From Streptomyces sp. NK15101 (GTDB taxonomy: Bacteria > Actinomycetota > Actinomycetes > Streptomycetales > Streptomycetaceae): a stretch of DNA of 64,000 nucleotides. The notes below the pieces were generated by a model. The model had not been told where the DNA came from and made no database searches. It saw nothing but the letters and a program-made list of their open reading frames with translations. The stretch lies in assembly GCF_020400725.1 (NCBI RefSeq), contig NZ_JAINVG010000010.1:93513-157512 (forward strand), written 5' to 3'. Positions 31,084-40,107 of the stretch are shown one piece after another. Both the position numbers and the translations under genes were made by a program. Numbering within the stretch: position 1 is the stretch's first letter; the number at the start of each line of letters is the position of its first letter.

Positions 31084-31124
31084 ACCGCCCCGGCCGGTGG
31101 CGTGGGGCCTCCGGCCGGGGCGGT
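31084..31124. terminator. Terminator hairpin between the LLM gene and glcP
   Basis: A perfect 14-bp stem (31084-31097 with 31111-31124, 13-nt loop) sits in the 74-bp gap between two convergent stops, a shared terminator position. Confidence 0.75.
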
Positions 31125-31150
31125 CGTCGCGAGGAGAGGGGCAGCGGGGA

Positions 31151-32584
31151 TTAGCCCATCTCCTCCAACGCCTTGCCCTTCGTCTCCTTGACGTACCGCA
31201 GCACGAAGGGGATCGAGAGCACGGCGAAGACCGTGTAGATGACGTAGGTGCCGGAGAGGTTCCAGTCCGCGAGGGACGGGAAGCTGGCGGTGATGGCCCA
31301 GTTGGCGATCCACTGGGCGGAGGCGGCGACGCCGAGGGCCGCCGCGCGGATCCGGTTGGGGAACATCTCGCCGAGGAAGACCCAGACCACCACGCCCCAC
31401 GAGAGGGCGAAGAAGAGCACGAAGACATGGGCGGCGACGAGGGCCACGACGCCCTGGGTCTCGGGCAGCTTGCCGTCGACGAGGTCGGCGGAGAAGGCCC
31501 AGGCCTCGACGGCGAGGGCGATCGCCATGCCCAGGGAGCCGACGAGGGCGAGCGGCTTGCGGCCGACCCGGTCGACCAGGACCATCGCGATCACCGTGCC
31601 GATGATGTTGATGATCGACGTGGTGAACGAGTAGAAGAACGAGCTGGACGGGTCGATGCCGACGGACTGCCAGAGCGTCGCGGAGTAGTAGAAGGCGACG
31701 TTGATGCCGACGAGCTGCTGGAAGACCGAGAGTCCGATGCCCACCCAGACGATCGGCAGCAGCTTGACCTTGCTCCCGCCGACGAGCAGGTCCTTGAAGG
31801 TGGACTTGTGCTCGCTGCGCATGGCCCGGTCGATCTCGGCGACGCGGTGGTCGAGGTCGACGCCGTGGCCCTCGACCTCGGCGAGGACCTCCTTGGCCCG
31901 GTCGACCTTCCCGACGGAGATCAGGAAGCGCGGGGACTCGGGGATCGCGAAGGACAGCATGCCGTAGAGGAAGGCGGGGACGACCATCACGCCGAGCATC
32001 CACTGCCAGGCCTCCAGGCCACCGATCTCGCCGCGCTGGTCGCCGTCGGCGAGCTGGAGGATGCCGTAGTTGACCAGCTGGGAGATGGCGATGCCGATGA
32101 CGATCGCGGCCTGCTGGAAGGAGCCGAGGCGGCCCCGGTAGGCGGCGGGGGCGACCTCGGCGATGTACGCGGGGCCGATGACGGAGGCCATGCCGATGGC
32201 GAAGCCGCCGATGATCCGCCAGAGGGCGAGGTCCCAGAGGGCGAAGGGCAGCGCGGAGCCGACGGCGCTGACGGCGAAGAGCACCGCGGCGATCTGCATG
32301 CAGCGGATGCGGCCGATGCGGTCGGCGATCCGGCCGGCGGTGGCGGCGCCGATGGCACAGCCGATCAGGGCGATGGCGATGACCTGGGCGAGGGTGCCGG
32401 AGCCGATGTCGTAGCGGTCCCGGATCGCCTCGACGGCGCCGTTGATGACGGAGCTGTCGTAGCCGAAGAGGAATCCGCCCATCGCCGCGGAGGCCGTGAT
32501 GAAGATGACGTGGCCGAGATGGTCCGGGTGGGCGGCTCGGCCTTCGGAAGGCGGCGGCGTGGGCGCCTGCGCGGTGTCGGTCAC
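31151..32584 (-). CDS. glcP: Glucose permease GlcP (MFS sugar porter)
   Basis: The major glucose uptake system of Streptomyces is GlcP, a sugar:proton symporter. This protein has 477 residues and 12 membrane segments. Sugar-porter signatures: GGFLFGYDSSVINGA in helix 1, GRIADRIGR between helices 2 and 3, IPESPRFL after helix 6, QQLVGINVAFYYS in helix 7, DRVGRKPLAL, and the ending VKETKGKALEEMG. It lies between smc and the LLM gene, as glcP1 does in S. coelicolor. A clear promoter and palindromic operator lie upstream. Confidence 0.92.
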   Translation of the reverse strand: MTDTAQAPTPPPSEGRAAHPDHLGHVIFITASAAMGGFLFGYDSSVINGAVEAIRDRYDIGSGTLAQVIAIALIGCAIGAATAGRIADRIGRIRCMQIAAVLFAVSAVGSALPFALWDLALWRIIGGFAIGMASVIGPAYIAEVAPAAYRGRLGSFQQAAIVIGIAISQLVNYGILQLADGDQRGEIGGLEAWQWMLGVMVVPAFLYGMLSFAIPESPRFLISVGKVDRAKEVLAEVEGHGVDLDHRVAEIDRAMRSEHKSTFKDLLVGGSKVKLLPIVWVGIGLSVFQQLVGINVAFYYSATLWQSVGIDPSSSFFYSFTTSIINIIGTVIAMVLVDRVGRKPLALVGSLGMAIALAVEAWAFSADLVDGKLPETQGVVALVAAHVFVLFFALSWGVVVWVFLGEMFPNRIRAAALGVAASAQWIANWAITASFPSLADWNLSGTYVIYTVFAVLSIPFVLRYVKETKGKALEEMG

Positions 32585-32657
32585 ATGGACTCCTCGGTGG
32601 GGGGCGAGCCCTTCCAGTGGCGCACAACTTCACGCCGCCCACCACGTGAAGGTAAAA

Positions 32658-32697
32658 GCAACGTTGCAGAGACTATGCCTTCAAGTTTCGAAGTCAA
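32658..32697 (-). promoter_or_regulatory. Promoter of glcP with palindromic operator at the start point
   Basis: On the minus strand TTGACT (32692-32697) and TAGTCT (32670-32675) are 16 bp apart, a good vegetative promoter. Directly downstream is GCAACGTTGC (32658-32667), a perfect 10-bp palindrome with a central CG like operators of LacI-family repressors. Its place at the expected transcription start fits repression of glucose uptake. The repressor is not identified. Confidence 0.6.
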
Positions 32698-32764
32698 TAG
32701 CCGATGTCGTGTGACTTTATGAGCACAGCAAGGCCGAGTGGCTTCATGACTTGAACGATCGCCT

Positions 32765-35700
32765 TCAGCGCAGGCGCTGGCTGATCACCTTGGAGACGCC
32801 GTCGCCCTGCATGGACACGCCGTACAGCGCGTCCGCGACCTCCATCGTCCGCTTCTGGTGCGTGATCACGATCAGCTGCGAGGACTCCTGGAGCTCCCGC
32901 ATGAGCCCGATCAGCCGCTGGAGGTTGGTGTCGTCCAGTGCCGCCTCGACCTCGTCCATCACGTAGAACGGGCTGGGCCTGGCCTTGAAGATCGAGACGA
33001 GGAGCGCCACGGCGGTGAGCGAGCGCTCGCCGCCGGAGAGCAGCGAGAGCCGCTTGACCTTCTTGCCCGGCGGGCGGGCCTCCACCTCGACGCCGGTGGT
33101 GAGCATGTTGTCCGGATCGGTGAGGACCAGCCGGCCCTCGCCACCCGGGAAGAGCCGCGAGAAGACGCCCTCGAACTCGCGGGCGGTGTCCCGGTAGGCC
33201 TCGGTGAAGACCTGCTCGACCCGCAGGTCGACCTCCTTCACGACCTGAAGCAGGTCGGTACGGGTCTTCTTCAGGTCCTCCAGCTGCTCCGAGAGGAACT
33301 GGTGCCGCTCCTCCAGGGCGGCGAACTCCTCCAGGGCCAGCGGGTTGACCTTGCCGAGCTGGTGGTACGCCCGTTCGGCGGCCTTCAGCCGCTTCTCCTG
33401 CTCCGAACGGACGAACGGACGCGGCTTCCCGGCCTCCGGGTCCTCCGCCTCCTCGCCCTCCACGGTCGGCGACGGGGGCACGGGCTGGTCCGGACCGTAC
33501 TCGGCGACCAGGGCGGTCGCCTCCACGCCGAACTCCTCCAGCGCCTTCGCCTCCAGCTGCTCGATCCGCAGCCGCTTCTCGGCGCCGAGCACCTCCCCCC
33601 GGTGCACCGAGTCGGTCAGCTTGTCGAGCTCGGCCTTGAGGTCCCGGCCCCTGGCCCGGGCGGCCGTCAGGCCCCGCTCCCGCTCGGCCCGCGCCGCCTC
33701 GGCCGCCGCACGCTCCCGCTCGGCGCGCACCAGGGAGACCTCGACATGGGCCAGGAGGGTCCGGGCGCCCGCGGCGACCGCGCCCGCCACCCGCTCCTCG
33801 TGGCGCAGCCGGGCCCGGCGCTGCTCGGCACGCGCGCGTGCCTCCCGCTCGGCGCGGGCGGCCCGGTCGAGCGAGTCGGCCCGTCCGGCGAGCCCCTTGA
33901 CCCGCTCCTCGTGGGTACGGACCTGGAGCCGCGCTTCCATCTCGGCCTGGCGCGCCTGGGCGCCCTCGATCGCGAGCCGGTCGCGCGTGGAGGTGTCGGG
34001 CTCGTCCTCGGCAGGCATCTCCTCGGCGACGAGGAGCCGTTCGGCCAGTTCCTCGGCTTCGACGGTGGCCTTCTCCAGGGCTTCCTGGGCGCGGGCGGCG
34101 GCCGCGGCGGTCCGCTCGGCCTCCCCCGCCGCTCCCCTGGCCTGCCCGGCGAGCCGTCCGAGCCGCTGGGCGACGGCGGACCTCTCGCGCTCGCCGGCGC
34201 GGCGACGGGCGTCGAGTTCCTCGACGAGCGCGCCGGCGACACGGCGCCGCTCGGCGGCCTCCTGCTGGGCGGCCGTCAGCTCCTCGCACCGCAGGCCCAG
34301 TTCGTCGAGCTCGGCGGCGGCCTCGGCGACCGAGGCCTGGACTTCGAGGAGGCTGGGAGCCCCGGCGGAGCCGCCGTGCGCGATGTGCGCGCCGAGCAGG
34401 TCGCCCTCGGCGGTGACGGCGGTCAGCGCGGGCCGGTTCCGGACCAGCTCGACGGCCTCGTCGAGGTCTCCGACGACCACGACTCCGGCGAGCAACCGGC
34501 GGACGGCGCCCAGGAGTTCGGCGGGCCCGCTGACCAGGTCGGCGGCGTACGGGTGTCTTTCGGCCGCCGTCAGGGGCTCGGGCTCGGGGGCTCCGGCCAG
34601 GACCAGCGAGGCCCGGCCCGCGTCCTGCTTGCGCAGCAGGCGCAGGGCCTCGGCGGCTGACGAGGGCCCGTCGGCGGCGAGCGCGTCGGCGACGGCGCCG
34701 AGGGCGGCGGCGACGGGGATCTCGTATCCGGGGGTGACGGTGAGGAGTTCGGCCGCCGGGCCGAGGAGTCCGGTGAGCCCCGCGGAGAGCAGCGCACCCG
34801 TGCCGTCCTTGCGGCGCAGCCCGAGGGCGAGGGTGTCGTGCCGGGCCTCGGTCGCGGCGCGGCGGCGTTCGGCGGTGGCGGCGGCCTCGCGGGCGGCGCC
34901 GAGCGCGGCCTCCGCGTCGGCGAGTTCACGGCGGGCGGCCTCGTACCGCTCGCCGTGCTCGGTGTCCTCCGCGTCGAGGCCGTCGACCTCGGCCTTCAGC
35001 TGCTCGTACTCCTCCTGGGCGGCGGCGGCCCGCTCCGCGGCCTCGTCGCGGGCGGCGGCGAGCCGGTCGATCTCGGCCTGGGCGGAGGCGGCGCGCGAGC
35101 GGGCCGCGTTGACCTGGCCGTGGAGCCGGGCGAGGCCCTCGCGCCGGTCGGCGATGGCGCGGGCGGCGTCCTTGAGGCGGCGCTCCTCGGCCGCGAGCGT
35201 GCGCTCCAGGTCCGCGCGGTGGGCGACGCTGTCCTCCAGGGCGCGCTCGGCGGCCTCCAGGGCGGCTTCGAGCTCCGCCTCCTGTTCGCGGACGCGGGCG
35301 GCCTCGCGCTCCAGGTCCTCCGGGTCGCGGCCGCGGCGTTCCTCGGCGGGGGCGGTGGTGGCGCTCTTCACGCGCGCGTCGGCCAGGGAGACGGTGCCCC
35401 GCACGCGTTCGGCGAGCTGGGAGAGGTCGTACCAGTTCTGCTGTGCGCGCTCCAGGCGGGGCACGAGGGCACGGGCCTCCGCCTCAAGCCCGGCCTCCTC
35501 GGCGAGGGCGGCGCGCAGCTCGGACTCGGTGGCCTCCTTGCGGGCGAGCAGGGCCGCCTCGTCGGCGACCTCGGCGGTCAGCGCCGCCCGGAGCCGGACG
35601 AGGTCGTCGGCGAGGAGCCGGAGCCGGGCGTCGCGCAGGTCGGCCTGGATGACGACGGCCCGGCGGGCGACGGCGGCCTGCCGGCCGAGCGGCTTGAGCC

Positions 35701-36301
35701 GGCGGCGGAGCTCGTCGGTGAGGTCCTGCACGCGCGCGAGGTTGGCCTGCATCGCGTCCAGCTTCCGCAGCGCCTTCTCTTTCCGCTTGCGGTGCTTGAG
35801 GACGCCGGCGGCCTCCTCGATGAAGGCGCGGCGGCCCATCGGGTCGGCGTGCAGCACGGAGTCGAGCTGTCCCTGCCCGACGATGACGTGCATCTCGCGT
35901 CCGATGCCGGAGTCGGAGAGCAGATCCTGGAAGTCGAGCAGCCGGCAGGTGTCGCCGTTGATCTGGTACTCGCTGCTGCCGCCGCGGAACATGATCCGGG
36001 TGAGGGTGACCTCGGCGTAGTCGATGGGCAGCGCGCCGTCGGAGTTGTCGATGGTCAGCGAGACCTCCGCGCGGCCGAGCGGGGGGCGCCCGGTCGTGCC
36101 GGCGAAGATGACGTCCTCCATCTTGCCGCCGCGCAACGACTTGGCACCCTGCTCGCCCATGACCCAGGAGAGGGCGTCCACGACGTTCGACTTGCCCGAG
36201 CCGTTGGGCCCCACGACACAGGTGATTCCCGGTTCGAACCGCAGCGTGGTGGCCGATGCGAACGACTTGAATCCGCGGAGGGTCAGGGCCTTGAGGTGCA
36301 C
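32765..36301 (-). CDS. smc: Chromosome segregation ATPase SMC
   Basis: Condensin subunit that compacts and segregates chromosomes, important during sporulation septation in Streptomyces. It has 1178 residues: N-terminal Walker A GPNGSGKSN at 31-39, long Ala/Glu/Arg-rich coiled coils on both sides, a hinge at about 500-650, and the C-terminal ABC signature LSGGERSLTAVALL followed by Walker B FYVMDEVEAALDD. The start MHLKALTLRGFKSFA is the family start. scpA and scpB are not in this window. Confidence 0.97.
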   Translation of the reverse strand: MHLKALTLRGFKSFASATTLRFEPGITCVVGPNGSGKSNVVDALSWVMGEQGAKSLRGGKMEDVIFAGTTGRPPLGRAEVSLTIDNSDGALPIDYAEVTLTRIMFRGGSSEYQINGDTCRLLDFQDLLSDSGIGREMHVIVGQGQLDSVLHADPMGRRAFIEEAAGVLKHRKRKEKALRKLDAMQANLARVQDLTDELRRRLKPLGRQAAVARRAVVIQADLRDARLRLLADDLVRLRAALTAEVADEAALLARKEATESELRAALAEEAGLEAEARALVPRLERAQQNWYDLSQLAERVRGTVSLADARVKSATTAPAEERRGRDPEDLEREAARVREQEAELEAALEAAERALEDSVAHRADLERTLAAEERRLKDAARAIADRREGLARLHGQVNAARSRAASAQAEIDRLAAARDEAAERAAAAQEEYEQLKAEVDGLDAEDTEHGERYEAARRELADAEAALGAAREAAATAERRRAATEARHDTLALGLRRKDGTGALLSAGLTGLLGPAAELLTVTPGYEIPVAAALGAVADALAADGPSSAAEALRLLRKQDAGRASLVLAGAPEPEPLTAAERHPYAADLVSGPAELLGAVRRLLAGVVVVGDLDEAVELVRNRPALTAVTAEGDLLGAHIAHGGSAGAPSLLEVQASVAEAAAELDELGLRCEELTAAQQEAAERRRVAGALVEELDARRRAGERERSAVAQRLGRLAGQARGAAGEAERTAAAAARAQEALEKATVEAEELAERLLVAEEMPAEDEPDTSTRDRLAIEGAQARQAEMEARLQVRTHEERVKGLAGRADSLDRAARAEREARARAEQRRARLRHEERVAGAVAAGARTLLAHVEVSLVRAERERAAAEAARAERERGLTAARARGRDLKAELDKLTDSVHRGEVLGAEKRLRIEQLEAKALEEFGVEATALVAEYGPDQPVPPSPTVEGEEAEDPEAGKPRPFVRSEQEKRLKAAERAYHQLGKVNPLALEEFAALEERHQFLSEQLEDLKKTRTDLLQVVKEVDLRVEQVFTEAYRDTAREFEGVFSRLFPGGEGRLVLTDPDNMLTTGVEVEARPPGKKVKRLSLLSGGERSLTAVALLVSIFKARPSPFYVMDEVEAALDDTNLQRLIGLMRELQESSQLIVITHQKRTMEVADALYGVSMQGDGVSKVISQRLR

Positions 36302-36405
36302 TCATGCGACTCTACCGGGGCCCGTGCGTTTCGCCCGCGATGACGTGGGGCAGATCCTCGGATGAGGAGGGGTGGTACGCGGGGGAAACGACGGGTGAAA
36401 GAAAG

Positions 36406-36427
36406 AAGGGACGCCGAAGCGTCCCTT
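36406..36427 (-). terminator. Terminator hairpin between the 72-residue gene and smc
   Basis: A 9-bp stem AAGGGACGC/GCGTCCCTT with a CGAA tetraloop (36406-36427), about 100 bp past the stop of the small coiled-coil gene and about 105 bp before smc. Confidence 0.65.
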
Positions 36428-36529
36428 GCATGTCCAGCCGTCATGCACGTGCGTCGATCCGCACGATCAGCTGGGTGTCCGGCTGCGCCGACGAGAATGC
36501 TTTCCACCTGGCCCCTGGGGGCTGGGTTG

Positions 36530-36748
36530 TCAGGTGAGCGCAGGCTCTGCCTGGGGTACGTCGAGATCGATGCTGTTCAGCAGCGACTCTCCCTGGTGCT
36601 GAGCGGCGGCAGCGGCGAGCGTGTCGTTCTCGGACTGGATCCGTACCAGCTCGGATTCGAGGTCCTGGACGCGCTGCTGGAGCCGTCGCATCTCGGCGAG
36701 GAGTCGCGGGTCGGAGCCGCCGACGTAACCGAGAAGCGCCTTTGCCAT
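36530..36748 (-). CDS. Small conserved coiled-coil protein of unknown function
   Basis: A 72-residue protein, start MAKALLGYVGGSDPRLLAEM. Residues about 14-48 form heptads (RLLAEMRRLQQRVQDLESEL, then VRIQSENDTLAA) typical of a dimeric coiled coil, followed by a short acidic tail. No membrane segment or cysteine. I recall near-identical proteins across Streptomyces but no function. The start was set at the ATG with GGAGG 10 nt upstream; the upstream in-frame extension is not convincing. Its long leader contains two stable hairpins. Confidence 0.85.
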   Translation of the reverse strand: MAKALLGYVGGSDPRLLAEMRRLQQRVQDLESELVRIQSENDTLAAAAAQHQGESLLNSIDLDVPQAEPALT

Positions 36749-37137
36749 GATGGATGGTCCTCCACAATGAGTGACCGACCGAAGCGGTGTGGGTCGTGAG
36801 GGATTCGCACCCGCGGTGCTCGGCAGTACTGCTTGTCGTGCCGGTTCCACTGCCAAACAGCTAAGGTGCGCGGGGCTTCCAGAGTCTCACCAAAAAGTTT
36901 GACGGTCAACACGATCACGCCCCGTTTGAAGGGCTACCGAGGAGTCCACGGCCGCTCAGGGGGCGGCGGGGCCTTCGAACTCGGTGCCTCGGGGGCGTCG
37001 CGATCATCCTTACGGGGCAGCCTCGCACGACCGGCGCCAGATGGCAACCATCAGGTGCTTCGCTGGTCACGCCCCTGTTACCGCACGTCCACCCGGCACC
37101 GCTCTGGGTCACCGGGCAGGGTGTCGGAGCGTGGTCG
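36749..37137. other. 389-bp gap with structured leader upstream of the small coiled-coil gene
   Basis: No gene is supported. On the minus strand a weak promoter is possible at TTGACC (36904-36909) with GACTCT 17 bp downstream. Between it and the start codon are two consecutive stems: CGGCA/TGCCG (36821-36825 with 36839-36843) and GCACC/GGTGC with a 3-nt loop (36807-36819). The half next to the acylphosphatase stop holds nothing I recognise. Confidence 0.5.
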
Positions 37138-37419
37138 TCAGCGGATGGCGAAGCCGTCGTAACCGCCGCGCGGGGTGTCCCAGATCTCAGTGACGCCGTC
37201 CACACGTCCGGGTGTGTCGTCGGAGCGGAGCCAGTCGAGCAGACGGTGGCAATTCTCACGCGACCCCTCGGCCACCACCTGCACCCGGCCGTCGTCGAGG
37301 TTCAGGGCGAAGCCCACCAGGCCGCCGATCTCCAGGGCATTTGCCCTGGTGAACCAACGGAAGCCCACTCCCTGTACCCGGCCGCGCACCCAGGCGGTCA
37401 TCCGTACGTCGTCGCTCAT
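37138..37419 (-). CDS. Acylphosphatase
   Basis: A 93-residue acylphosphatase that hydrolyses carboxyl-phosphate bonds. The active-site block [18 protein letters not shown] is at about 11-28 with catalytic Arg21, and the second catalytic residue Asn40 lies in [11 protein letters not shown]. Length and C-terminal YDGFAIR are typical. It stands alone, between the small coiled-coil gene and a divergent CAP-domain gene. Confidence 0.95.
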   Translation of the reverse strand: MSDDVRMTAWVRGRVQGVGFRWFTRANALEIGGLVGFALNLDDGRVQVVAEGSRENCHRLLDWLRSDDTPGRVDGVTEIWDTPRGGYDGFAIR

Positions 37420-37620
37420 GACTGCACGCTAACGGGCGGATTCCCAGATGAGCACATCGCCCCCGCTTTCCATCGCGTACAGTCCCGACCGAACACACCT
37501 CACCCGTTCGGGGGCGCGCCGTTCGACTGTCCCTCCGGAACGGTACCGGCAGCAAAGATCAGCAAAGCCCGGCGAAGAACCAGCGAAGACAGCGAGACCA
37601 GCAAGAGGAAGGCAGAGCAG

Positions 37621-38565
37621 ATGGGACGCCACCGTCGCTCCGGCGCCGCACCCGCCGCAGAAGACTACGCGGCCGGTTCGGGCCGCCCGCACCAGGGTGC
37701 CCGTCGGCGACGCCCCGTGCGCACCGGTCTGCTCGGTGCCTCCGCGGCCGTCGCGGTCGGCGCCGTCGCCGTCGCCTCGGGCCTGCTCCCCGGCGGGGAC
37801 GTGTTCACCGTCGGCAGCGCCCGTACGAGCGAGCACCAGGTCCAGTCCCGGCAGACCCCGGAGCTGACGACGCAGGGCGGCTCCACGCAGAGCCCGGCCG
37901 GGGGCTCGGGCGGTGCGGTGACCGGCGCGGGCACGGGGAAGAACAGCGCCCCCGCCTCCCCCTCGGCGACCCCGTCCACGAAGCCGAGCCCGAAGGCCAC
38001 CCCGAAGCCGACGCCGACGCCCTCGAAGACCCCTTCGAAGACGCCGCCGAAGACGAAGGCCCCCACCACGAAGCCGGTGGCACCGAGGACCTCGGCCGCG
38101 CCCACGACGAAGGCGCCCGCGCCGAAGCCGGACCCGACGACGGCGGCGCCGGCGGAGAAGCCCCCGGTCACCTCCACCGCCGACCGGGGCGAGGCCGCCG
38201 AGGCCGAGGTCTTCCGCCTGGTCAACGCCGAGCGCGCCAAAGTGGGCTGCACGCCGGTGCGCGCGGACGCGCGGCTCGCGGCGCTGGCCGGCGCCTTCAG
38301 CGCGGACATGGCGACCCGCGGCTTCTTCGACCACACGGACCCGGACGGCGACACCCCGTGGGCCCGGGCGGAGCAGGCGGGCATCTCGGGCATGGGCGGC
38401 GAGAACATCGCCCGCGGCCAGGTGGACGCGGCGGCGGTGATGACGTCCTGGATGAACAGCGACGGCCACCGCGCCAACATCCTGAACTGCGACTTCACCA
38501 CCATGGGCGTAGGCGTCGTCTTCGGCGACGGCGGCCCTTGGTGGACCCAGGACTTCGGGTACTGA
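37621..38565 (+). CDS. Secreted CAP/SCP-domain protein with Pro/Thr/Lys-rich linker
   Basis: A 314-residue extracytoplasmic protein. An Arg-rich N-terminus precedes a hydrophobic export or anchor segment (about 35-57). Residues about 75-190 are a low-complexity linker of Thr-Pro-Lys repeats that could span the wall. The C-terminal CAP domain (about 195-314) shows EVFRLVNAERAKVGC, FFDHTDPDGDTPW, GENIARG, SDGHRANILN and GVGVVFGDGGPWWTQDFG. Such proteins are often abundant in Streptomyces walls; activity is unknown. The ATG has GAGGAAGG about 8 nt upstream. Confidence 0.9.
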   Translation: MGRHRRSGAAPAAEDYAAGSGRPHQGARRRRPVRTGLLGASAAVAVGAVAVASGLLPGGDVFTVGSARTSEHQVQSRQTPELTTQGGSTQSPAGGSGGAVTGAGTGKNSAPASPSATPSTKPSPKATPKPTPTPSKTPSKTPPKTKAPTTKPVAPRTSAAPTTKAPAPKPDPTTAAPAEKPPVTSTADRGEAAEAEVFRLVNAERAKVGCTPVRADARLAALAGAFSADMATRGFFDHTDPDGDTPWARAEQAGISGMGGENIARGQVDAAAVMTSWMNSDGHRANILNCDFTTMGVGVVFGDGGPWWTQDFGY

Positions 38566-38706
38566 GACTCCCGCGGGTCAGACCTCCACGCACGCGTGTG
38601 GGCCGTCCCGGGGCCGCGATCGACACCTGGGACGGCCAGGGGGGCGGGACGGGTCCGTCGGTAATTGCCTCGACATCGGTCGCGGCGGTCGGGGACGCTT
38701 CGCTCG

Positions 38707-39213
38707 ATGACCAGAATCGACGACACGCCGCCCGCGTGGGACGAGCGCACCCAGCTCACCACGTTCCTCGACTACGCCCGTGACACCGCCCGCGCCAAAT
38801 GCGACGGCGTCTCCCCGGAGAACGCGCGCAAGGCGCTCCTGCCGGGCTCGCCCCTGATGACCATGAGCGGAGTGATCAACCACCTCCGCTGGGTCGAGTA
38901 CCACTGGTTCCAGGTGGTCTTCCTCGGCGAGGAGGACCGGGGCCCCTGGACCGAGGAGGACCCCGACCGCGAGATGCGGATCGCCGTCGACTTCCCGCTC
39001 ACCCAGTTGCTCGACGAGTACGCCGAACAGAGCGCCCGCTACCGCGAACTGGTCGCCGGGAGCGGCCTGGACGAGCGGGCCCGGCGAACCGTCCGCAACG
39101 GCCTCCACGTCGACCTGCGCTGGATCCTCCTCCACCTCACCGAGGAGACGGCCCGCCACAACGGCCACCTGGACATCCTGCGCGAGATGCTCGACGGCAC
39201 GACCGGCGACTAG
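38707..39213 (+). CDS. DinB/DUF664-family protein
   Basis: A 168-residue four-helix-bundle protein of the DinB/DUF664 superfamily, some of whose members are metal-dependent thiol transferases (mycothiol- or bacillithiol-linked). Three histidine positions that could bind metal are present: NHLRWVEYHW near residue 60 and ETARHNGHLDILREML near 150. Specific activity unknown. The ATG beginning MTRIDDTPPAW was chosen. An IS481 remnant follows downstream. Confidence 0.85.
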   Translation: MTRIDDTPPAWDERTQLTTFLDYARDTARAKCDGVSPENARKALLPGSPLMTMSGVINHLRWVEYHWFQVVFLGEEDRGPWTEEDPDREMRIAVDFPLTQLLDEYAEQSARYRELVAGSGLDERARRTVRNGLHVDLRWILLHLTEETARHNGHLDILREMLDGTTGD

Positions 39214-39272
39214 GCGCGCTGTCCGGGGACGTCGGCGACACGCGTCGTGCTGGGCTCTTGAACGGGTGAGGG

Positions 39273-39424
39273 CCTCACCGTAATGCCCCGCTGACCCAGA
39301 CCGGGCGTCTTCGCCCGGCCCGCCGCGTCGTCGAGGACGGCCGGCCGCCGCGCCGGGCAGCCGAGCGTTTCCAGGTCAGCCACATCACCGCCGCCCGCTA
39401 CCGGCAGCTCGGCGTCGCCGGGTC
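39273..39424 (+). pseudogene. IS481-family transposase remnant (N-terminal fragment)
   Basis: In one plus-strand frame this reads PHRNAPLTQTGRLRPARRVV, then EDGRPPRRAAERFQVSHITA and ARYRQLGVAG, the N-terminal helix-turn-helix of IS481-type transposases. There is no start codon at the expected place. Compared with the usual AAR-WAGR-YRQLG, four codons are missing, in a way consistent with deletion between two CGCT copies. Everything downstream is gone; a terminator hairpin follows at once. It is a dead fragment. Confidence 0.75.
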
Positions 39425-39430
39425 GTGCGA

Positions 39431-39460
39431 GGGCCCCGTCACCACGAGGTGACGGGGCCC
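39431..39460. terminator. Terminator hairpin downstream of the flavodoxin-type gene
   Basis: A perfect 13-bp stem GGGCCCCGTCACC/GGTGACGGGGCCC with an ACGA loop (39431-39443 with 39448-39460), 23 bp past the minus-strand stop. A TTT follows on the plus strand, so it can work in both directions. Confidence 0.8.
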
Positions 39461-39483
39461 TTTCGCGTACGGGCGCGGGAGTG

Positions 39484-40068
39484 TCAGACCGCGGCCTTGC
39501 CCGCCGCGAAGGTGCGGGCCGTCTGCGCCACGCGGCGGCCGAGGTGCTCGGCGGTGGCGACGTCGGCCTTGTGGACGCCCTCCGGGCCGAGGTCGTTGGG
39601 GGTCTGGGCGCCGGCGCCGGCGAAGAAGCCGAGGCGGTTGAGGTCGTTCTCGGAGGCCTCGCTGGTGTTCCAGCCGGGCTTCAGGCCGAGGTTGACCCAG
39701 GTCATGCCGTGCTGGCCGGCGAGGGTCTGGAAGAACTGCAGGGTGTGCAGCTTGTCGCCGCTCTTGGAGCCGGAGTTGGTGAAGCCGGCGGCGAGCTTGT
39801 CCAGCCAGGCGTCGGTGAACCAGCGCTTCGAGGTGGCCTCGGCGAACTGGTGGAAGGCGCCGGAGGCGGTGCCCATGTAGGTCGGGGAGCCGAAGACGAT
39901 CGCGTCGGAGGCGTCGAGCAGCTCCCACTGGGCGTCGGTGATCTCGTCGACCTTGATCAGGTGGACGGTGGCGCCCGCGTCGGCGGCGCCGTCACGGACG
40001 GCTTCGGCCAGGACCGCGGTGTGGCCGTAGCCGGAGTGGTAGGCGATGGAGACGACGGGGGTGGTCAC
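39484..40068 (-). CDS. Flavodoxin-fold NAD(P)H:quinone oxidoreductase (WrbA-like)
   Basis: A 194-residue flavoprotein. The FMN phosphate loop is HSGYGHTAVLAEAV at about 11-24, GSPTYMGTASGAFHQF follows at about 60-75, and GFFAGAGAQTPNDLGPEG near the C-terminus fits WrbA/NQO-type reductases. It is divergent from an HxlR regulator gene that probably controls it; such pairs usually respond to quinones or reactive electrophiles. A TTGCGC-17 bp-TCTACT promoter (40131-40136, 40108-40113) overlaps the intergenic palindrome. Confidence 0.9.
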   Translation of the reverse strand: MTTPVVSIAYHSGYGHTAVLAEAVRDGAADAGATVHLIKVDEITDAQWELLDASDAIVFGSPTYMGTASGAFHQFAEATSKRWFTDAWLDKLAAGFTNSGSKSGDKLHTLQFFQTLAGQHGMTWVNLGLKPGWNTSEASENDLNRLGFFAGAGAQTPNDLGPEGVHKADVATAEHLGRRVAQTARTFAAGKAAV

Positions 40069-40107
40069 AGAAGGCTCCTCGAAGAGACGTACGGGGTGAT
40101 GACCAGA

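Noticed and set aside
36807..36870. Full tRNA gene on the minus strand upstream of the 72-residue gene
   Set aside because: A T-arm-like GCGAATCC is visible, but the T stem has a mismatch and no acceptor or anticodon stem of correct length can be formed.
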